Shown piece by piece: positions 47,455-57,483 of a DNA stretch of 64,000 nt. Origin of the DNA: Actinomyces respiraculi (lineage in GTDB: Bacteria > Actinomycetota > Actinomycetes > Actinomycetales > Actinomycetaceae). How positions within the stretch are numbered: the stretch's first letter is position 1; every line of letters starts with the position of its first letter. Under the pieces are notes generated by a model. That model searched no databases. It was not told the DNA's origin and saw only the letters and a program-made list of their open reading frames with translations. Position numbers and translations under genes: made by a program. The stretch is from positions 2,108,001 through 2,172,000 of the forward strand of contig NZ_CP063989.1 of assembly GCF_014595995.2 (NCBI RefSeq). The letters are read 5' to 3'.

Positions 47455-48635
47455 GCACCCTGAGAACCTGCCTGCGCATCGTCGCGGCCCACCGCAAGTA
47501 CCTCGTGGTCTACCTCGTCCTCATCAGCTCCCTCGGGCTGCTCACAGGCATGTCATCGACCCGGGCCTCCGCCCAGGACGTCACCCGGTCCCACCCGGTG
47601 CTCGCCGTCATCGACCGCGACGGCTCACACCTGTCCCAGGCGCTCGCGGACTTCGCCGCGTCCGTGGGTGAGGTCAAGGAGGTGGACGACTCCGTCCAGG
47701 CGCTGCAGGACACGACGGCGCGCGGGCGCGTGGCCTACATCCTCATCATCCCCGACGGCTGGGGGCAGGCCATGGCCCAGGCCGCGGCCACCGGTGGGCA
47801 GGCGCCCGCCCTGGAGACGGTGACGAGCTACCGCTCCGCCGACGGCTCCCTCGTGGACCTGCGGGTCAACACCTACGTCGACCACCTGCGCACCGCCCTG
47901 GCGACGCGGACGCAGGATCCCGCCGAGGCCGCCGCTCTCGCCGCGCAGTCGAGCTCGGCGGGCATTGAGGCCGAGCTCATCAGCGCGGACCAGCCGCCGC
48001 TGAGCCAAGGGCTCGTCATCTTCGCCCTGTTCTCCTTCTACCCGCTCCTGGCCTACTCGGTGGTCAGCGTCTCGAGTGTCATGACGGCCCTGCGCCGCCG
48101 GGCGGTGCGCGCGCGGATCCTGTCCTCGCCGACGACCGCGCGCTCGCGCAGCCTGGGAATGATCGGCGCCTGCCTCATCATCGGGGTGGTCGGCTGGGCG
48201 TGGATCTGCGCCATGGGGGTGTTCGTCTTCGCCCGCGACTCGCTGGCGACGTCCGGCCCGCTGCTGGCGGTCGTCGGCCTGGCGCTGCTGTCCCTGTCCC
48301 TGTTCTCCGTCTCGATCGGCTTCCTGCTGGGGCAGGCTGGCCTGGGCGAGACCGCGGCGAGCGCGGTAGCCAACATTGGCGGGATGGTGCTGACCTTCAT
48401 CGGCGGGGCGTGGATCCCCAAGGACATCATGCCCCAGGCCGTCCTCACGGTCTCGCGCCTGACGCCTGGCTACTGGGCGAGCGAGGCGATCCTCGGTGCG
48501 GCCTCGGCGCCGTCCTCCTCCTGGGGGGACCTGGCCCCGCTCGCCGGCTACTGCGGGGTGTGTGCGCTGTTCGCCGTGGCGACGGCCTGCGTCGGTCTCT
48601 TCCTCGGACGAAGCCGGGCACACGCGGCGCTGTGA
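47451..48635 (+). CDS. ABC-2 type permease, second subunit
   Basis: 394 aa, same plan as its neighbour: N-terminal helix (YLVVYLVLISSLGLLTG), outside domain to about residue 175, then six helices ending with GYCGVCALFAVATACVGLFLG. ATG 47451 overlaps the previous stop by four bases (ATGA) with GGAGGA upstream. Sequence similarity to the first permease is low, so the exporter is a heterodimer. It is the last gene of the plus-strand operon. The GMP synthetase gene faces it 31 bp downstream. Confidence 0.9.
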   Translation: MSTLRTCLRIVAAHRKYLVVYLVLISSLGLLTGMSSTRASAQDVTRSHPVLAVIDRDGSHLSQALADFAASVGEVKEVDDSVQALQDTTARGRVAYILIIPDGWGQAMAQAAATGGQAPALETVTSYRSADGSLVDLRVNTYVDHLRTALATRTQDPAEAAALAAQSSSAGIEAELISADQPPLSQGLVIFALFSFYPLLAYSVVSVSSVMTALRRRAVRARILSSPTTARSRSLGMIGACLIIGVVGWAWICAMGVFVFARDSLATSGPLLAVVGLALLSLSLFSVSIGFLLGQAGLGETAASAVANIGGMVLTFIGGAWIPKDIMPQAVLTVSRLTPGYWASEAILGAASAPSSSWGDLAPLAGYCGVCALFAVATACVGLFLGRSRAHAAL

Positions 48636-48666
48636 GATGGGGGTGGGTGGGGCAGGCGCGGCGGCC

Positions 48667-49650
48667 TCACTCCCACTCGATGGTGCCCACGGGCTTGGGG
48701 GTGAGGTCGTAGGCGACGCGGCACACGCCGGGAACCTCGGCGAGGATGCGGGCGGTGAGGCGCTTCATGAGCGGCCAGTCGAGCTCGGGCACCTCGGCGG
48801 TCATGGCGTCAACCGTGTTGACGCAGCGGATGATGACGGGCCAGTCGAAGGCACGCCGCCCCTCGCGCACGCCCGTGGCGCGCACGTCGGGCACGACGCA
48901 GAAGTACTGCCAGATGTTGAGGCCGGCGGCCTCGATCTCCTCACGGACGATGGCGTCGGCCTCGCGCAGCGCCTCGAGGCGCTCGCGGGTGATGGCGCCC
49001 AGGCACCGCACGCCCAGGCCCGGCCCGGGGAAGGGCTGGCGGTCCACCATGGAGGCGGGCAGGCCGAGCTGGCGGCCAACAACGCGCACCTCGTCCTTGT
49101 AGAGCAGCTTGACCGGCTCAACGAGCTCGAAGTCCATGTCCTCGGGCAGGCCGCCGACGTTGTGGTGGGCCTTGACGCCGTCGGCGGACTCGAGGATGTC
49201 GGGGTAGATGGTGCCCTGCGCGAGGAAGCTGATGCCCTCGAGCCTGGCGGCCTCCTCGGCGAAGACGGCGACGAACTCGCCTCCGATGATCTTGCGCTTG
49301 GCCTCGGGCTCCGCCACGCCCTCGAGCAGGGCCAGGAAGCGGTCGGAGGCATCGACGTAGACGAGGTTGGCGTCCATGCCCTTTTCGAAGACCTCGACGA
49401 CCTGCTCGGACTCGCCCTTGCGCATGAGGCCGTGGTTGACGTGGACGTTGACCACCTGACGGCCGATCGCCTTGATGAGCAGGGCGGCGACGACGGAGGA
49501 GTCGACGCCGCCGGACAGGGCCAGCAAGACCTTGCCGTCGCCGACCTGTGCGCGCACGGCCTCGACCGCCTCGGCGATGAAGGCGTCCGCGAGCCCGGGG
49601 GTGGTGATGCGCTCCATGTCCGCCGGGCGGGTGTTGGAGGTGAGGTCCAT
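48667..49650 (-). CDS. Stand-alone GMP synthetase ATP-pyrophosphatase domain (no glutaminase domain)
   Basis: 327 aa. PP-loop [16 protein letters not shown] (SGGVDSS at 46-52), the KRKIIGGEFVAVF, GTIYPD and [15 protein letters not shown] motif (here [13 protein letters not shown]), [13 protein letters not shown], and the C-terminal dimerisation end PKPVGTIEWE. This is the whole synthetase half of GuaA, but the class I glutaminase half is absent and no guaAa-like gene is adjacent. The archaeal enzyme has this split form. It may use ammonia directly or borrow a glutaminase. A full-length guaA lies 2 kb away, so this one may have a special role. Has an AGGAG site before ATG 49650. Confidence 0.9.
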   Translation of the reverse strand: MDLTSNTRPADMERITTPGLADAFIAEAVEAVRAQVGDGKVLLALSGGVDSSVVAALLIKAIGRQVVNVHVNHGLMRKGESEQVVEVFEKGMDANLVYVDASDRFLALLEGVAEPEAKRKIIGGEFVAVFAEEAARLEGISFLAQGTIYPDILESADGVKAHHNVGGLPEDMDFELVEPVKLLYKDEVRVVGRQLGLPASMVDRQPFPGPGLGVRCLGAITRERLEALREADAIVREEIEAAGLNIWQYFCVVPDVRATGVREGRRAFDWPVIIRCVNTVDAMTAEVPELDWPLMKRLTARILAEVPGVCRVAYDLTPKPVGTIEWE

Positions 49651-49815
49651 GGGGTCTCCTTGGTCGGTGGGGTGCAGGCGAGTGGTGCCACGCCGCCCAG
49701 GCGCAAGTGTGCCGCCTCGTCCTTATTCCAGAAAGACATGGGCCGCTCATCGGTGTGCACCACGGCGCCCAACCGGCGCCGCCTCATGCGTTGAGCGCGA
49801 GGTTGGGGCGGGTCG

Positions 49816-51075
49816 TCAGTGGCGCAGGCAGGCCAATGGGAGCACCAGGACGCCGTCGTCGCGCCGGTAGGCCGTTGCCCCGGCGGTGATGACGGCAAGG
49901 AAGGACGGCTCCCCCATGCGCTCCAGGTCCATGCGCTCGCGCAAGCGCCGCAGGTGGGTGGCGGCGTCGTCGAGCTGGCGAGTGCCGAGCGTGATCTCGA
50001 CCGGCGCCCACCTCCCATCTGCGAGGACGACGACGGCGTCGGCCTCCAGGCCGGTCTTGTCGCGGTAGTGGTGGACCGTCCCGTCATTGGCCTCGGCGTA
50101 GACCCGCAGGTCGCGCACGCACAGCGACTCGAAGTGCAGCCCGAAGGCCTCGACGTCGCGCAGCAGGTCAGCCGGCGACCACCGCATGACGGCCGTGCCG
50201 ATTGACGGGTCCACGAAGTGGCGCGTCGGGCTGGTGCGGATCGCGGTCCGCGAGCGCAGCACGGGGTTCCAGGCGGGCAGGTCCTCAATGACGTAGGCGC
50301 GAGTGAGGGCGTCAAGATAGTCACTGACGGTGTTGGGGGCCATCGTCGCATCGTCGACGGCGAGGTCCGCGGTGATCGTGGCCTGCGAGGCTTGAGTGGA
50401 GACGTGGCGGGCGTAGGCGCGCATGAGCGCACGCATGCGACCCGAGTGACGGTTCACGCCGTCGAAGCGCGCGACGTCGGAGTCGATCAGGCCCTCGACA
50501 TAGCTGCGCGCCAGACGTCCGGTGGACGATGCTGCGCCCGTCGTGACGGCGGCGGGCCATCCGCCGCGGCACAGGATCTGCGCCATGGCCTCGACATCGA
50601 GCGTGCTGACGCCCGCGACGTCGAGGTTTCCATCGAAGAGCGAGCGCAGGGACACCTGCCCTGTGGACTCCCCTGACTCGAACAGCGTCATCGTCCGCAT
50701 GACGAGGGTGGCGATCCTGCCGACACCCGAGTGCGCTCCTTGGACGGTGGGCGTGGTCGAACCGGTGAGTATGAACTGACCCGGCTCCCCGCGACGGTCG
50801 ACGGCGAAGCGGACGGCGTCCCACAGCTGGGGCGCCATCTGCCACTCGTCGATGAGACGGGGTGTGTCCCCTTCCAGCAGTGCTGAGGGTTTGACGTCCG
50901 CGAGCGCGAGGTAGGAACGGCTGTGGTCGGGGTCCTGCATGTAGACGGCGCTGCTGGCCCGCTGCAGGGAGGTCGCGGTCTTGCCGCACCACTTCGGTCC
51001 TTTGACCTGGACGGCGCCGCTGGTGGCGAGCGTGGTGGCGAGCAGGTCATCGGCCACTCGCGGCAAGTAGCGCAT
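49816..51075 (-). CDS. AAA ATPase with DUF4143 domain
   Basis: 419 aa. Walker A GPKWCGKTAT (26-35), Walker B region LIDEWQMAPQLWDAVR, sensor FILTGSTTP, then the DUF4143 C-terminal domain with a nuclease-like LEADAVVVLADGRWAPVEITLG stretch (E-x(n)-D-x(n)-E..K-like spacing). These proteins are widespread in actinobacteria and gut bacteria; their role is unknown, with proposals of DNA processing or defence. It stands alone, followed by guaA-type genes with no obvious partner. GTC/CTC-rich upstream region holds tandem repeats. ATG 51075 has a GGGGGAG site. Confidence 0.85.
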   Translation of the reverse strand: MRYLPRVADDLLATTLATSGAVQVKGPKWCGKTATSLQRASSAVYMQDPDHSRSYLALADVKPSALLEGDTPRLIDEWQMAPQLWDAVRFAVDRRGEPGQFILTGSTTPTVQGAHSGVGRIATLVMRTMTLFESGESTGQVSLRSLFDGNLDVAGVSTLDVEAMAQILCRGGWPAAVTTGAASSTGRLARSYVEGLIDSDVARFDGVNRHSGRMRALMRAYARHVSTQASQATITADLAVDDATMAPNTVSDYLDALTRAYVIEDLPAWNPVLRSRTAIRTSPTRHFVDPSIGTAVMRWSPADLLRDVEAFGLHFESLCVRDLRVYAEANDGTVHHYRDKTGLEADAVVVLADGRWAPVEITLGTRQLDDAATHLRRLRERMDLERMGEPSFLAVITAGATAYRRDDGVLVLPLACLRH

Positions 51076-51127
51076 GCGCTCCCCCTCAGTAGACAGAACC
51101 CTTGTGTTCTCGCCAATAGTCTAGCCG

Positions 51128-51196
51128 ATTGCGTGAGTTGGACCGATTCTGTTGCGACAGTTGGCCGGTTTCCGTTGCGTCAGTTGGCCGGTTTCC
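51128..51196. repeat. Three 23-bp tandem repeats upstream of the AAA/DUF4143 gene
   Basis: Units at 51128-51150, 51151-51173 and 51174-51196 share (A/G)TTGCG, AGTTGG and CCG(A/G)TT. The last two differ at one base (GTTGCGACAGTTGGCCGG against GTTGCGTCAGTTGGCCGG); the first is more diverged. They are about 55 bp from the gene start and could hold regulator sites. Confidence 0.8.
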
Positions 51197-51346
51197 TTGC
51201 GGGGGTGACGCTTCTGGCCGGTCGTGACGGTGGTGGTGTCCTCCGACACCCCACCCCACCAAGCCCAGTGACGGCTCGAGCTCGGCGCGAGCATGGTCGG
51301 CGGCCGGCGACGCTCAGGCCCGCCCCGGAGGGTGCCGGGTGGGGCT

Positions 51347-51521
51347 TGCACGCTCATGTGACAGTTGTTAACGGTTGTACTGGGGTTTGAGGGGGTCGCT
51401 TCGGCTCCCATGTGCGTCGAGGTCCTTGATGCACATGGGAGCCGAAGCACTCGACGACGCCGATCAAGAAAACCGCGGAATCCCGCGGTTTTCGACAGAC
51501 ACCGACAAGCGTGAGCGTGCA
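51347..51521 (+). repeat. Family A intergenic element, copy A3 (175 bp)
   Basis: Ends TGCACGCTCA (51347-51356) and TGAGCGTGCA (51512-51521) are identical to A1 and A2; it is 35 bp shorter. The inner stem is extended to 17 bp: CTTCGGCTCCCATGTGC (51399-51415) with 51431-51447. The core AAAACCGCGG (51469-51478) pairs with CCGCGGTTTT (51483-51492) around four bases, forming a compact hairpin ending in TTTT. It shares the 611-bp gap 51076-51686 with B1 and the 23-bp tandem repeats. The remaining 150 bp shows nothing recognisable. Confidence 0.88.
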
Positions 51522-51558
51522 AGTCCTCCAGTGCGGCCTCCTTCGACGCGACTGGGCG

Positions 51559-51668
51559 TGTCACGCATCCCTCGTCACAGCCCGTCCCGGCCGATCCGGG
51601 CGCTCAGAAACCGCAGGATTCCGCCAATCTCAAACGTCATGACATTCTCTGACTAGGAATGAGTGACA
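51559..51668 (+). repeat. Family B intergenic element, copy B1 (110 bp)
   Basis: Starts TGTCACGCATCCCTCGTCA and ends GACTAGGAATGAGTGACA, imperfect inverted repeats with three mismatches. It is exactly the same length as B2 (61521-61630). The centre has GAAACCGCAGGATTCCGCC, close to the B2 and family A cores. It lies 18 bp beyond the guaA 3' end and 37 bp from A3. Confidence 0.82.
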
Positions 51669-51686
51669 GGTGTCCGGCGCCTGGGC

Positions 51687-53318
<1,632 letters not shown>

Positions 53319-53324
53319 CGGCAC

Positions 53325-53344
53325 AGGATACGGGGCGCGCGCCC
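53325..53344 (-). promoter_or_regulatory. guaA promoter: -10 box with adjoining 12-bp palindrome
   Basis: TATCCT (53325-53330, minus strand) is six bases from the GTG start at 53318, a leaderless geometry. Immediately upstream, GGGCGCGCGCCC at 53333-53344 is a perfect 12-bp palindrome placed where a repressor would block RNA polymerase. The -35 region is not obvious. Confidence 0.5.
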
Positions 53345-53407
53345 TGTCCGACGTACAGGCTCTGGGCCGCGCGGCCTTCCGACGGCGTGACCCACCTATC
53401 GTTTCTT

Positions 53408-53441
53408 TGTCTGGACATTTGCTAAGGAGGTCTCCTAGGCT
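53408..53441 (+). promoter_or_regulatory. Promoter for the small membrane protein gene
   Basis: TGGACA (53412-53417) and TAGGCT (53436-53441) are 18 bp apart, a good vegetative-type promoter. The -35 is embedded in TGTCTGGACA (53408-53417), which resembles the WGTC-NN-GACA boxes of the inositol-like island, though this may only reflect the -35 sequence. Confidence 0.45.
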
Positions 53442-53542
53442 CGCCTTGTCGGCCAACCAGGTCGGCACCGGCCACGAGCCGGGCACACCGCCGTGCGGAG
53501 CCCCTCCGTCCGGTTCCGCACAGGAACCGAGAGGAACACACC

Positions 53543-53815
53543 ATGAGCGCTCCCGTCATCGACACCACCGCCCGGGCCGCGGCCGCCACGGCCTCCGCCC
53601 GCACCGCCCCCGCCACCTCCGCGCGCGACGAGGTCAAGGCCGCGGACCTGCTGACCTTCAAGATCGGCATGACGATGATCGCCGTCGTCCTCACCCTCAT
53701 GGCCGTCATCGGCGTCGCCGTCGGCTCCCCGCTGCTGGTCATCACGGCCGGGCTGACGGGCAGCGTCGCCACGATGGTGGGCGTCTACATCGGCATCAAC
53801 CTCATCGCCGCCTGA
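53543..53815 (+). CDS. Small two-helix membrane protein, function unknown
   Basis: 90 aa. A 35-residue Ala/Thr/Arg-rich N-terminus ([28 protein letters not shown]) leads into two hydrophobic helices ([21 protein letters not shown] and [27 protein letters not shown]). It has its own promoter, a GAGAGGAA ribosome site and a strong terminator, so it is a real gene despite its size. Divergent from guaA. I do not recognise the family. Confidence 0.75.
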   Translation: MSAPVIDTTARAAAATASARTAPATSARDEVKAADLLTFKIGMTMIAVVLTLMAVIGVAVGSPLLVITAGLTGSVATMVGVYIGINLIAA

Positions 53816-53932
53816 CCCGCGCGTCAGGCACGAACCGGAGGACGCCCGCCCCGCCCTCCTGCGCAGCGCGGCCAACGCGGACCGCGCTGCCCCCGGGCCC
53901 TCGGGATCACCATTCTCGGGCCCATCCAACAC

Positions 53933-53962
53933 GAGCGCTGACCCTACGGTCAGCGCTCTTTC
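53933..53962 (+). terminator. Rho-independent terminator, probably bidirectional
   Basis: GAGCGCTGACC (53933-53943) pairs with GGTCAGCGCTC (53948-53958) around CTAC, followed by TTTC. It lies between the plus-strand small membrane gene and the 3' end of the minus-strand MFS gene. Confidence 0.8.
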
Positions 53963-53989
53963 GTCCCTCAGGGCCTGTCCCCCCGCCCC

Positions 53990-55351
53990 TCACCGCAGCG
54001 CCGCAACAGCGCGAGGCAGCGCGAGCAGGGCCAGAAGCAGGCTGAGGAGCTGCCCGCCCAGCACCAGCCCCAGCATGACGGCCGACGACGGCGCGAGCGC
54101 GAGGACCAGCACCGCACCCCCGACGCTCACCAGCTGGACCAGGGGCCGCAGCGCCGCCACTGCCCGCCTCTGGGAGCGCAGCAGCCAGGGCGGCACGAGC
54201 GGGTCAACCCCTCCGGCGCAGGCGGGCACGACGGCGACGTACTGCCCCGCGACCATGAGGGTGGAGGCGGCGAGCAGCACGACGACGTCGCCAACCGGGC
54301 CGACGGAGCCGAGCAGGGCCAGCAGGACGGTGCCGCACACAGACACCCCGGTCCCGACCATGACCCACGCATAGGCGAGGTGGTGGGCGCGTCGGCGCAG
54401 CAGGCCGCAGAGCCCGGCTCCGCCCCAGAGCAGGGCGAGCATGGCGAGCGGCCCTGCAGGCACCCACCCCTCGGGCACCCGGCCGGCGAGCAGCGGCGGC
54501 GTGAGCACGAGGGCCGCCAGCCCCAGCGGGAGGGCCTGGACGAGCTCGAGCAGCAGACCGGCGACCACCACCTGGCGCACGCGGCGGATCGTGAGGTCGG
54601 AGCGGCTGAGCCGGGCCTGGTCGCCGCGGGTGCCCGCGTCCAGCAGCACCCAGTCGATGGCGACGGCGGCCTCCAGGGCCCCGTGCATGCGCACGAGCGA
54701 GGCGTGGGCGGCCTCGAGCCGGTTCTGGGCCGTGTACCAGTGCGGGGTCTCGGGCAGCGCGGTGGCGAGCAGGAGCACGAGGGTGGCGAGGACGGCGGGC
54801 ACGGCCCAGGCTCCGACGACGGCGCCGCGGGGCTCGGCGAGCGAGGCCAGTGCGCCTGCCGCCACGGCCCCTGCGGCGCCGACTGGGGCCACGGCCCACG
54901 TGCGCGGCATGAGGCGGCGGTGTCCCGGGGCGGCGAGCTCGTGGGCGAGCTTGGGCAGGACGATGGTGAGGCCGCCCAGACCGAGGCCGACGGCGAGCGC
55001 CCCCGAAAGCGTCAGGATCAGGCCTCCGGGGGTGGGCAGTAGGGCGCCGACGGCGATGAGGGCGGCCGCGGACATCACGGCCGGTCGTCGCCCCAGGGTG
55101 TGGGAGAGGCGGTCGAGGGCGGGGGCGCCCAGGAGGGAGCCGAGCGGCAGGGCCGCAACGAGCAGCAGGCAGGTCAGCAGGTCGGCCTCCGACGTCACCC
55201 GTGGGCCGTCGAGGGCCAGGATGGCGGGGGCGTCGTCGTCGCCGAGCAGTGTCATGCCGACGGCGCCCCAGGCCGCCCCGTGCACCGTGCCTGCGAGCAC
55301 GAGCAGGGCACGCAGCCGCAGCTGCGCGGCAGGTCGAGGCCCAAGCGTCAT
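53990..55351 (-). CDS. MFS transporter (sugar-porter-like topology)
   Basis: 453 aa with twelve predicted helices. DRLSHTLGRRPAVMSAAAL between helices 2 and 3 is the MFS motif A, and LPETPHWYTAQNRLEAAHASLVRMHG after helix 6 is the PESPRWL-like sugar/metabolite:H+ symporter motif. The C-terminal half is less typical (no PETKG), so substrate is uncertain. ATG 55351 has AGGAAGG upstream. No enzyme genes accompany it, so no substrate can be inferred from context. Confidence 0.8.
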   Translation of the reverse strand: MTLGPRPAAQLRLRALLVLAGTVHGAAWGAVGMTLLGDDDAPAILALDGPRVTSEADLLTCLLLVAALPLGSLLGAPALDRLSHTLGRRPAVMSAAALIAVGALLPTPGGLILTLSGALAVGLGLGGLTIVLPKLAHELAAPGHRRLMPRTWAVAPVGAAGAVAAGALASLAEPRGAVVGAWAVPAVLATLVLLLATALPETPHWYTAQNRLEAAHASLVRMHGALEAAVAIDWVLLDAGTRGDQARLSRSDLTIRRVRQVVVAGLLLELVQALPLGLAALVLTPPLLAGRVPEGWVPAGPLAMLALLWGGAGLCGLLRRRAHHLAYAWVMVGTGVSVCGTVLLALLGSVGPVGDVVVLLAASTLMVAGQYVAVVPACAGGVDPLVPPWLLRSQRRAVAALRPLVQLVSVGGAVLVLALAPSSAVMLGLVLGGQLLSLLLALLALPRAVAALR

Positions 55352-55450
55352 CGGTGGCCTTCCTGTGTGGCGCGTCTGTGCGCAGGGTGGCGTCCGAGGT
55401 CGGGGGCGATGCCTCGGGCGAAGGGCCCAGCCGGGGCCCCGGATCTCCAC

Positions 55451-55456
55451 TAGGAT
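55451..55456 (+). promoter_or_regulatory. -10 element for a probably leaderless tauE mRNA
   Basis: TAGGAT is followed after exactly six bases (GCATTT) by the GTG start at 55463, with no ribosome site in front of the gene. Same geometry as guaA and the kinase at 43915-45168. Confidence 0.5.
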
Positions 55457-55462
55457 GCATTT

Positions 55463-56230
55463 GTGCTGACAATGTTGTCCAGTGGTCTCGCTTACGCCTC
55501 CTCTCTCCCGGCCTCCACGTGGGCGATCCTCGTCGTCGCCGCGGCCGCGACCGGCATCGCCAAGACCGCGCTGCCCGGGGCCGCGACGCTCGCCGTCGCC
55601 CTGTTCGCCGCGGTTCTGCCGGCCAAGGAGTCGACGGGCACGATGCTCGTGCTGCTGCTCATCGGCGACGTCCTGGCCATCTGGATGTACCGGCACGACG
55701 CCGACTGGTCCGAGCTGAGGCGGCTCGTGCCCGGGGTGCTCGCGGGAGTCGTGCTCGGCGCCGTCTTCCTGCACCTGGTCTCGGACGAGGCGGCAAGGCG
55801 GCTCATCGGGGCCCTGCTGCTCGTCCTCATCGCCGCCACGCTCGCGCTCATGCGCCTGCCCGAGCCTCCCGAGGTGCAGGGACCGCTGGGGCGCGCCATC
55901 TACGGCACGGCGGCCGGGTTCACGACGATGGCCGCCAACGCGGGAGGCCCGGTGACGACCATGTACTTCCTGGCCTCGCGGTTCTCGGTCATGACCTTCC
56001 TGGGCACGACGGCCTGGTTCTTCTTCACCGTCAACCTCGTCAAGCTGCCGCTGTCCATCGGCCTGGGCCTCATCCGTGCCGAGACCCTGTGGGTGGACCT
56101 CGCGCTCGTGCCCGTCGTCATCGTCTCGGCCCTGGCCGGGCGCTGGCTCGCCGCCCGGATGGACAAGCGGATCTTCGACCCGCTGGTCACCATCCTCACC
56201 GTGGCATCTGCCGCCCACCTGCTCGTATGA
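55463..56230 (+). CDS. TauE/SafE family anion (sulfite/organosulfonate-type) exporter
   Basis: 255 aa, eight hydrophobic helices in two repeats. TGIAKTALPGAATLAVALFAAVLPAKESTGTMLVLLLIGDVLAIW in the first half and GFTTMAANAGGPVTTMYFLASRFSVMTFLGTTAWFFFTVNLVKLPLSIGLGL in the second are the TauE/SafE repeat signatures. Moves small anions such as sulfite or sulfoacetate across the membrane, but many members are uncharacterised. GTG start with a probable leaderless promoter; ATG 55472 is an alternative start. The LacI gene follows 67 bp downstream with its own ribosome site. Confidence 0.88.
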   Translation: MLTMLSSGLAYASSLPASTWAILVVAAAATGIAKTALPGAATLAVALFAAVLPAKESTGTMLVLLLIGDVLAIWMYRHDADWSELRRLVPGVLAGVVLGAVFLHLVSDEAARRLIGALLLVLIAATLALMRLPEPPEVQGPLGRAIYGTAAGFTTMAANAGGPVTTMYFLASRFSVMTFLGTTAWFFFTVNLVKLPLSIGLGLIRAETLWVDLALVPVVIVSALAGRWLAARMDKRIFDPLVTILTVASAAHLLV

Positions 56231-56297
56231 GCCGACGGCGGGCGGGCAGCCGATATCCTGGGCCCGCCCGACTCTCTGGAGCACCGAGGAGCACAGC

Positions 56298-57299
56298 ATG
56301 TCCCGCTCCGCCCGACGAACCCCTGCCACCCAGCAGGACGTGGCCGACGCCGCGGGCGTCTCGCGCGGTCTCGTCTCCCTGGCGCTCAAGGGCGAGGGGC
56401 GGATGTCGGAGGAGACCCGGCACAGGGTCCTCGACGCCGCCCGCGCGCTGGGTTACCGAACCAACGCCGCCGCCGCGGAGCTGGCCGCACGCCACTCCAA
56501 CCGGGTCGCGATCGTCGTGCCCTACCTCGACAACCCCTTCTTCGACCTGCTGCTGCGCGCATTGCGCCGTCGCGCACGCCAGAGCGGCTACACGCTCGTG
56601 GCCTTCCTCTCCGACCTGGAGGACCAGGCCGAGCACTCGACCATCGACGACGTGCTGTCACTGCGCCCGGCGGGCCTCATCCTTCCCGGCACCACCCTGA
56701 GCGTCGACGAGCTGGTCGACCTGGCCCGCCACGTCCCGCTGTGCGTCGTCGACCGCACGCTGCCACGGAAGGCCGGCATCCCGACTGTGCGCCTGGACGA
56801 GGCCCATGCCGCACGCTTGAGCGTCACTCACCTCAAGGAGCAGGGCTACGAGCGCCTCGCCTTCCTGTCCCCCGCGAAGGAGCGTCACGAGCCCGTGGCC
56901 CTCGAGCGGCTCGAGGCCAACCGCGCGGAGGCCGCCCGTCAGGGCCTGGTTCTCACAGAGATGAGTGCCGACGGCGAGGTGCGCGAGGCGCTCGCGGCGG
57001 CGATGGGTCAGGGGGATGGCCCCCTGGGGGTCATCGCCTACAACGACTTGCTTGCCATCGACGTCGTCGCGGCCGGGCTGGCCCTGGGGGTCTCGATTCC
57101 CGAGGAGCTGGGCGTGTCCTCCTACGACAACTCGGCCCTCGCCGAGCGCTCGGAGCTGCACGTGACGAGCATCAACCAGCACCCGGAGCAGCTCATGGCC
57201 TACGCGTTGTCCGTCGTCCTCGGCCCCGAGGACGCGCCCGCCGACCGTACGGTCCCGGCGGGGCTGATCGCCCGCGGCAGTACGACGCGCCGGGGCTGA
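56298..57299 (+). CDS. LacI-family transcriptional regulator of the inositol-like island
   Basis: 333 aa. DNA-binding domain at 11-58: TQQDVADAAGVSRGLVSLALKGEGRMSEETRHRVLDAARALGYRTN, with the LacI hinge AAAAELAARHSNRVAIVVPY. The sugar-binding core has DNPFFDLLLRALRRRA, PAGLILPGTT, VIAYNDLLAIDVVAA and ELGVSSYDNSALA. Probably represses the adjacent dehydrogenase/porter genes until a carbohydrate or cyclitol ligand binds. ATG 56298 has GAGGAG upstream. Candidate operators (WGTC-NN-GACA) lie at 57346, 60451 and 62888. Confidence 0.92.
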   Translation: MSRSARRTPATQQDVADAAGVSRGLVSLALKGEGRMSEETRHRVLDAARALGYRTNAAAAELAARHSNRVAIVVPYLDNPFFDLLLRALRRRARQSGYTLVAFLSDLEDQAEHSTIDDVLSLRPAGLILPGTTLSVDELVDLARHVPLCVVDRTLPRKAGIPTVRLDEAHAARLSVTHLKEQGYERLAFLSPAKERHEPVALERLEANRAEAARQGLVLTEMSADGEVREALAAAMGQGDGPLGVIAYNDLLAIDVVAAGLALGVSIPEELGVSSYDNSALAERSELHVTSINQHPEQLMAYALSVVLGPEDAPADRTVPAGLIARGSTTRRG

Positions 57300-57300
57300 G

Positions 57301-57329
57301 GCGGGCCCGCAACCGGGGTCGGGGCCCGC
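57301..57329 (+). terminator. GC-rich hairpin after the LacI gene
   Basis: GCGGGCCC (57301-57308) pairs with GGGCCCGC (57322-57329). It starts right after the stop codon and precedes the operator and promoter of the dehydrogenase gene. No U-run. Confidence 0.5.
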
Positions 57330-57345
57330 GCACCATCACTCTAAA

Positions 57346-57393
57346 AGTCCAGACAATTAACCCTTGACTGCCCACCCGGTCCTGCCCTAACGT
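57346..57393 (+). promoter_or_regulatory. Operator-like box and promoter of the dehydrogenase/porter operon
   Basis: AGTCCAGACA (57346-57355) sits 8 bp upstream of a -35-like TTGACT (57364-57369) and, after 18 bp, a -10-like TAACGT (57388-57393). The box fits the WGTC-NN-GACA pattern found at two other promoters of the island, so it is a plausible site for the LacI protein encoded directly upstream. Confidence 0.55.
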
Positions 57394-57483
57394 CACTCCT
57401 GCGTCACTGCTGACGCGCGTTACCACCAGCGGGTCAATGAGAGACCCGGCTGCCAGCGGGCCGACGGAGGCCGTGAGGAGACG

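Noticed and set aside
53408..53417. LacI operator upstream of the small membrane gene
   Set aside because: It matches the box but coincides with a good -35 element and lies away from the island; not counted as part of the regulon without binding data.
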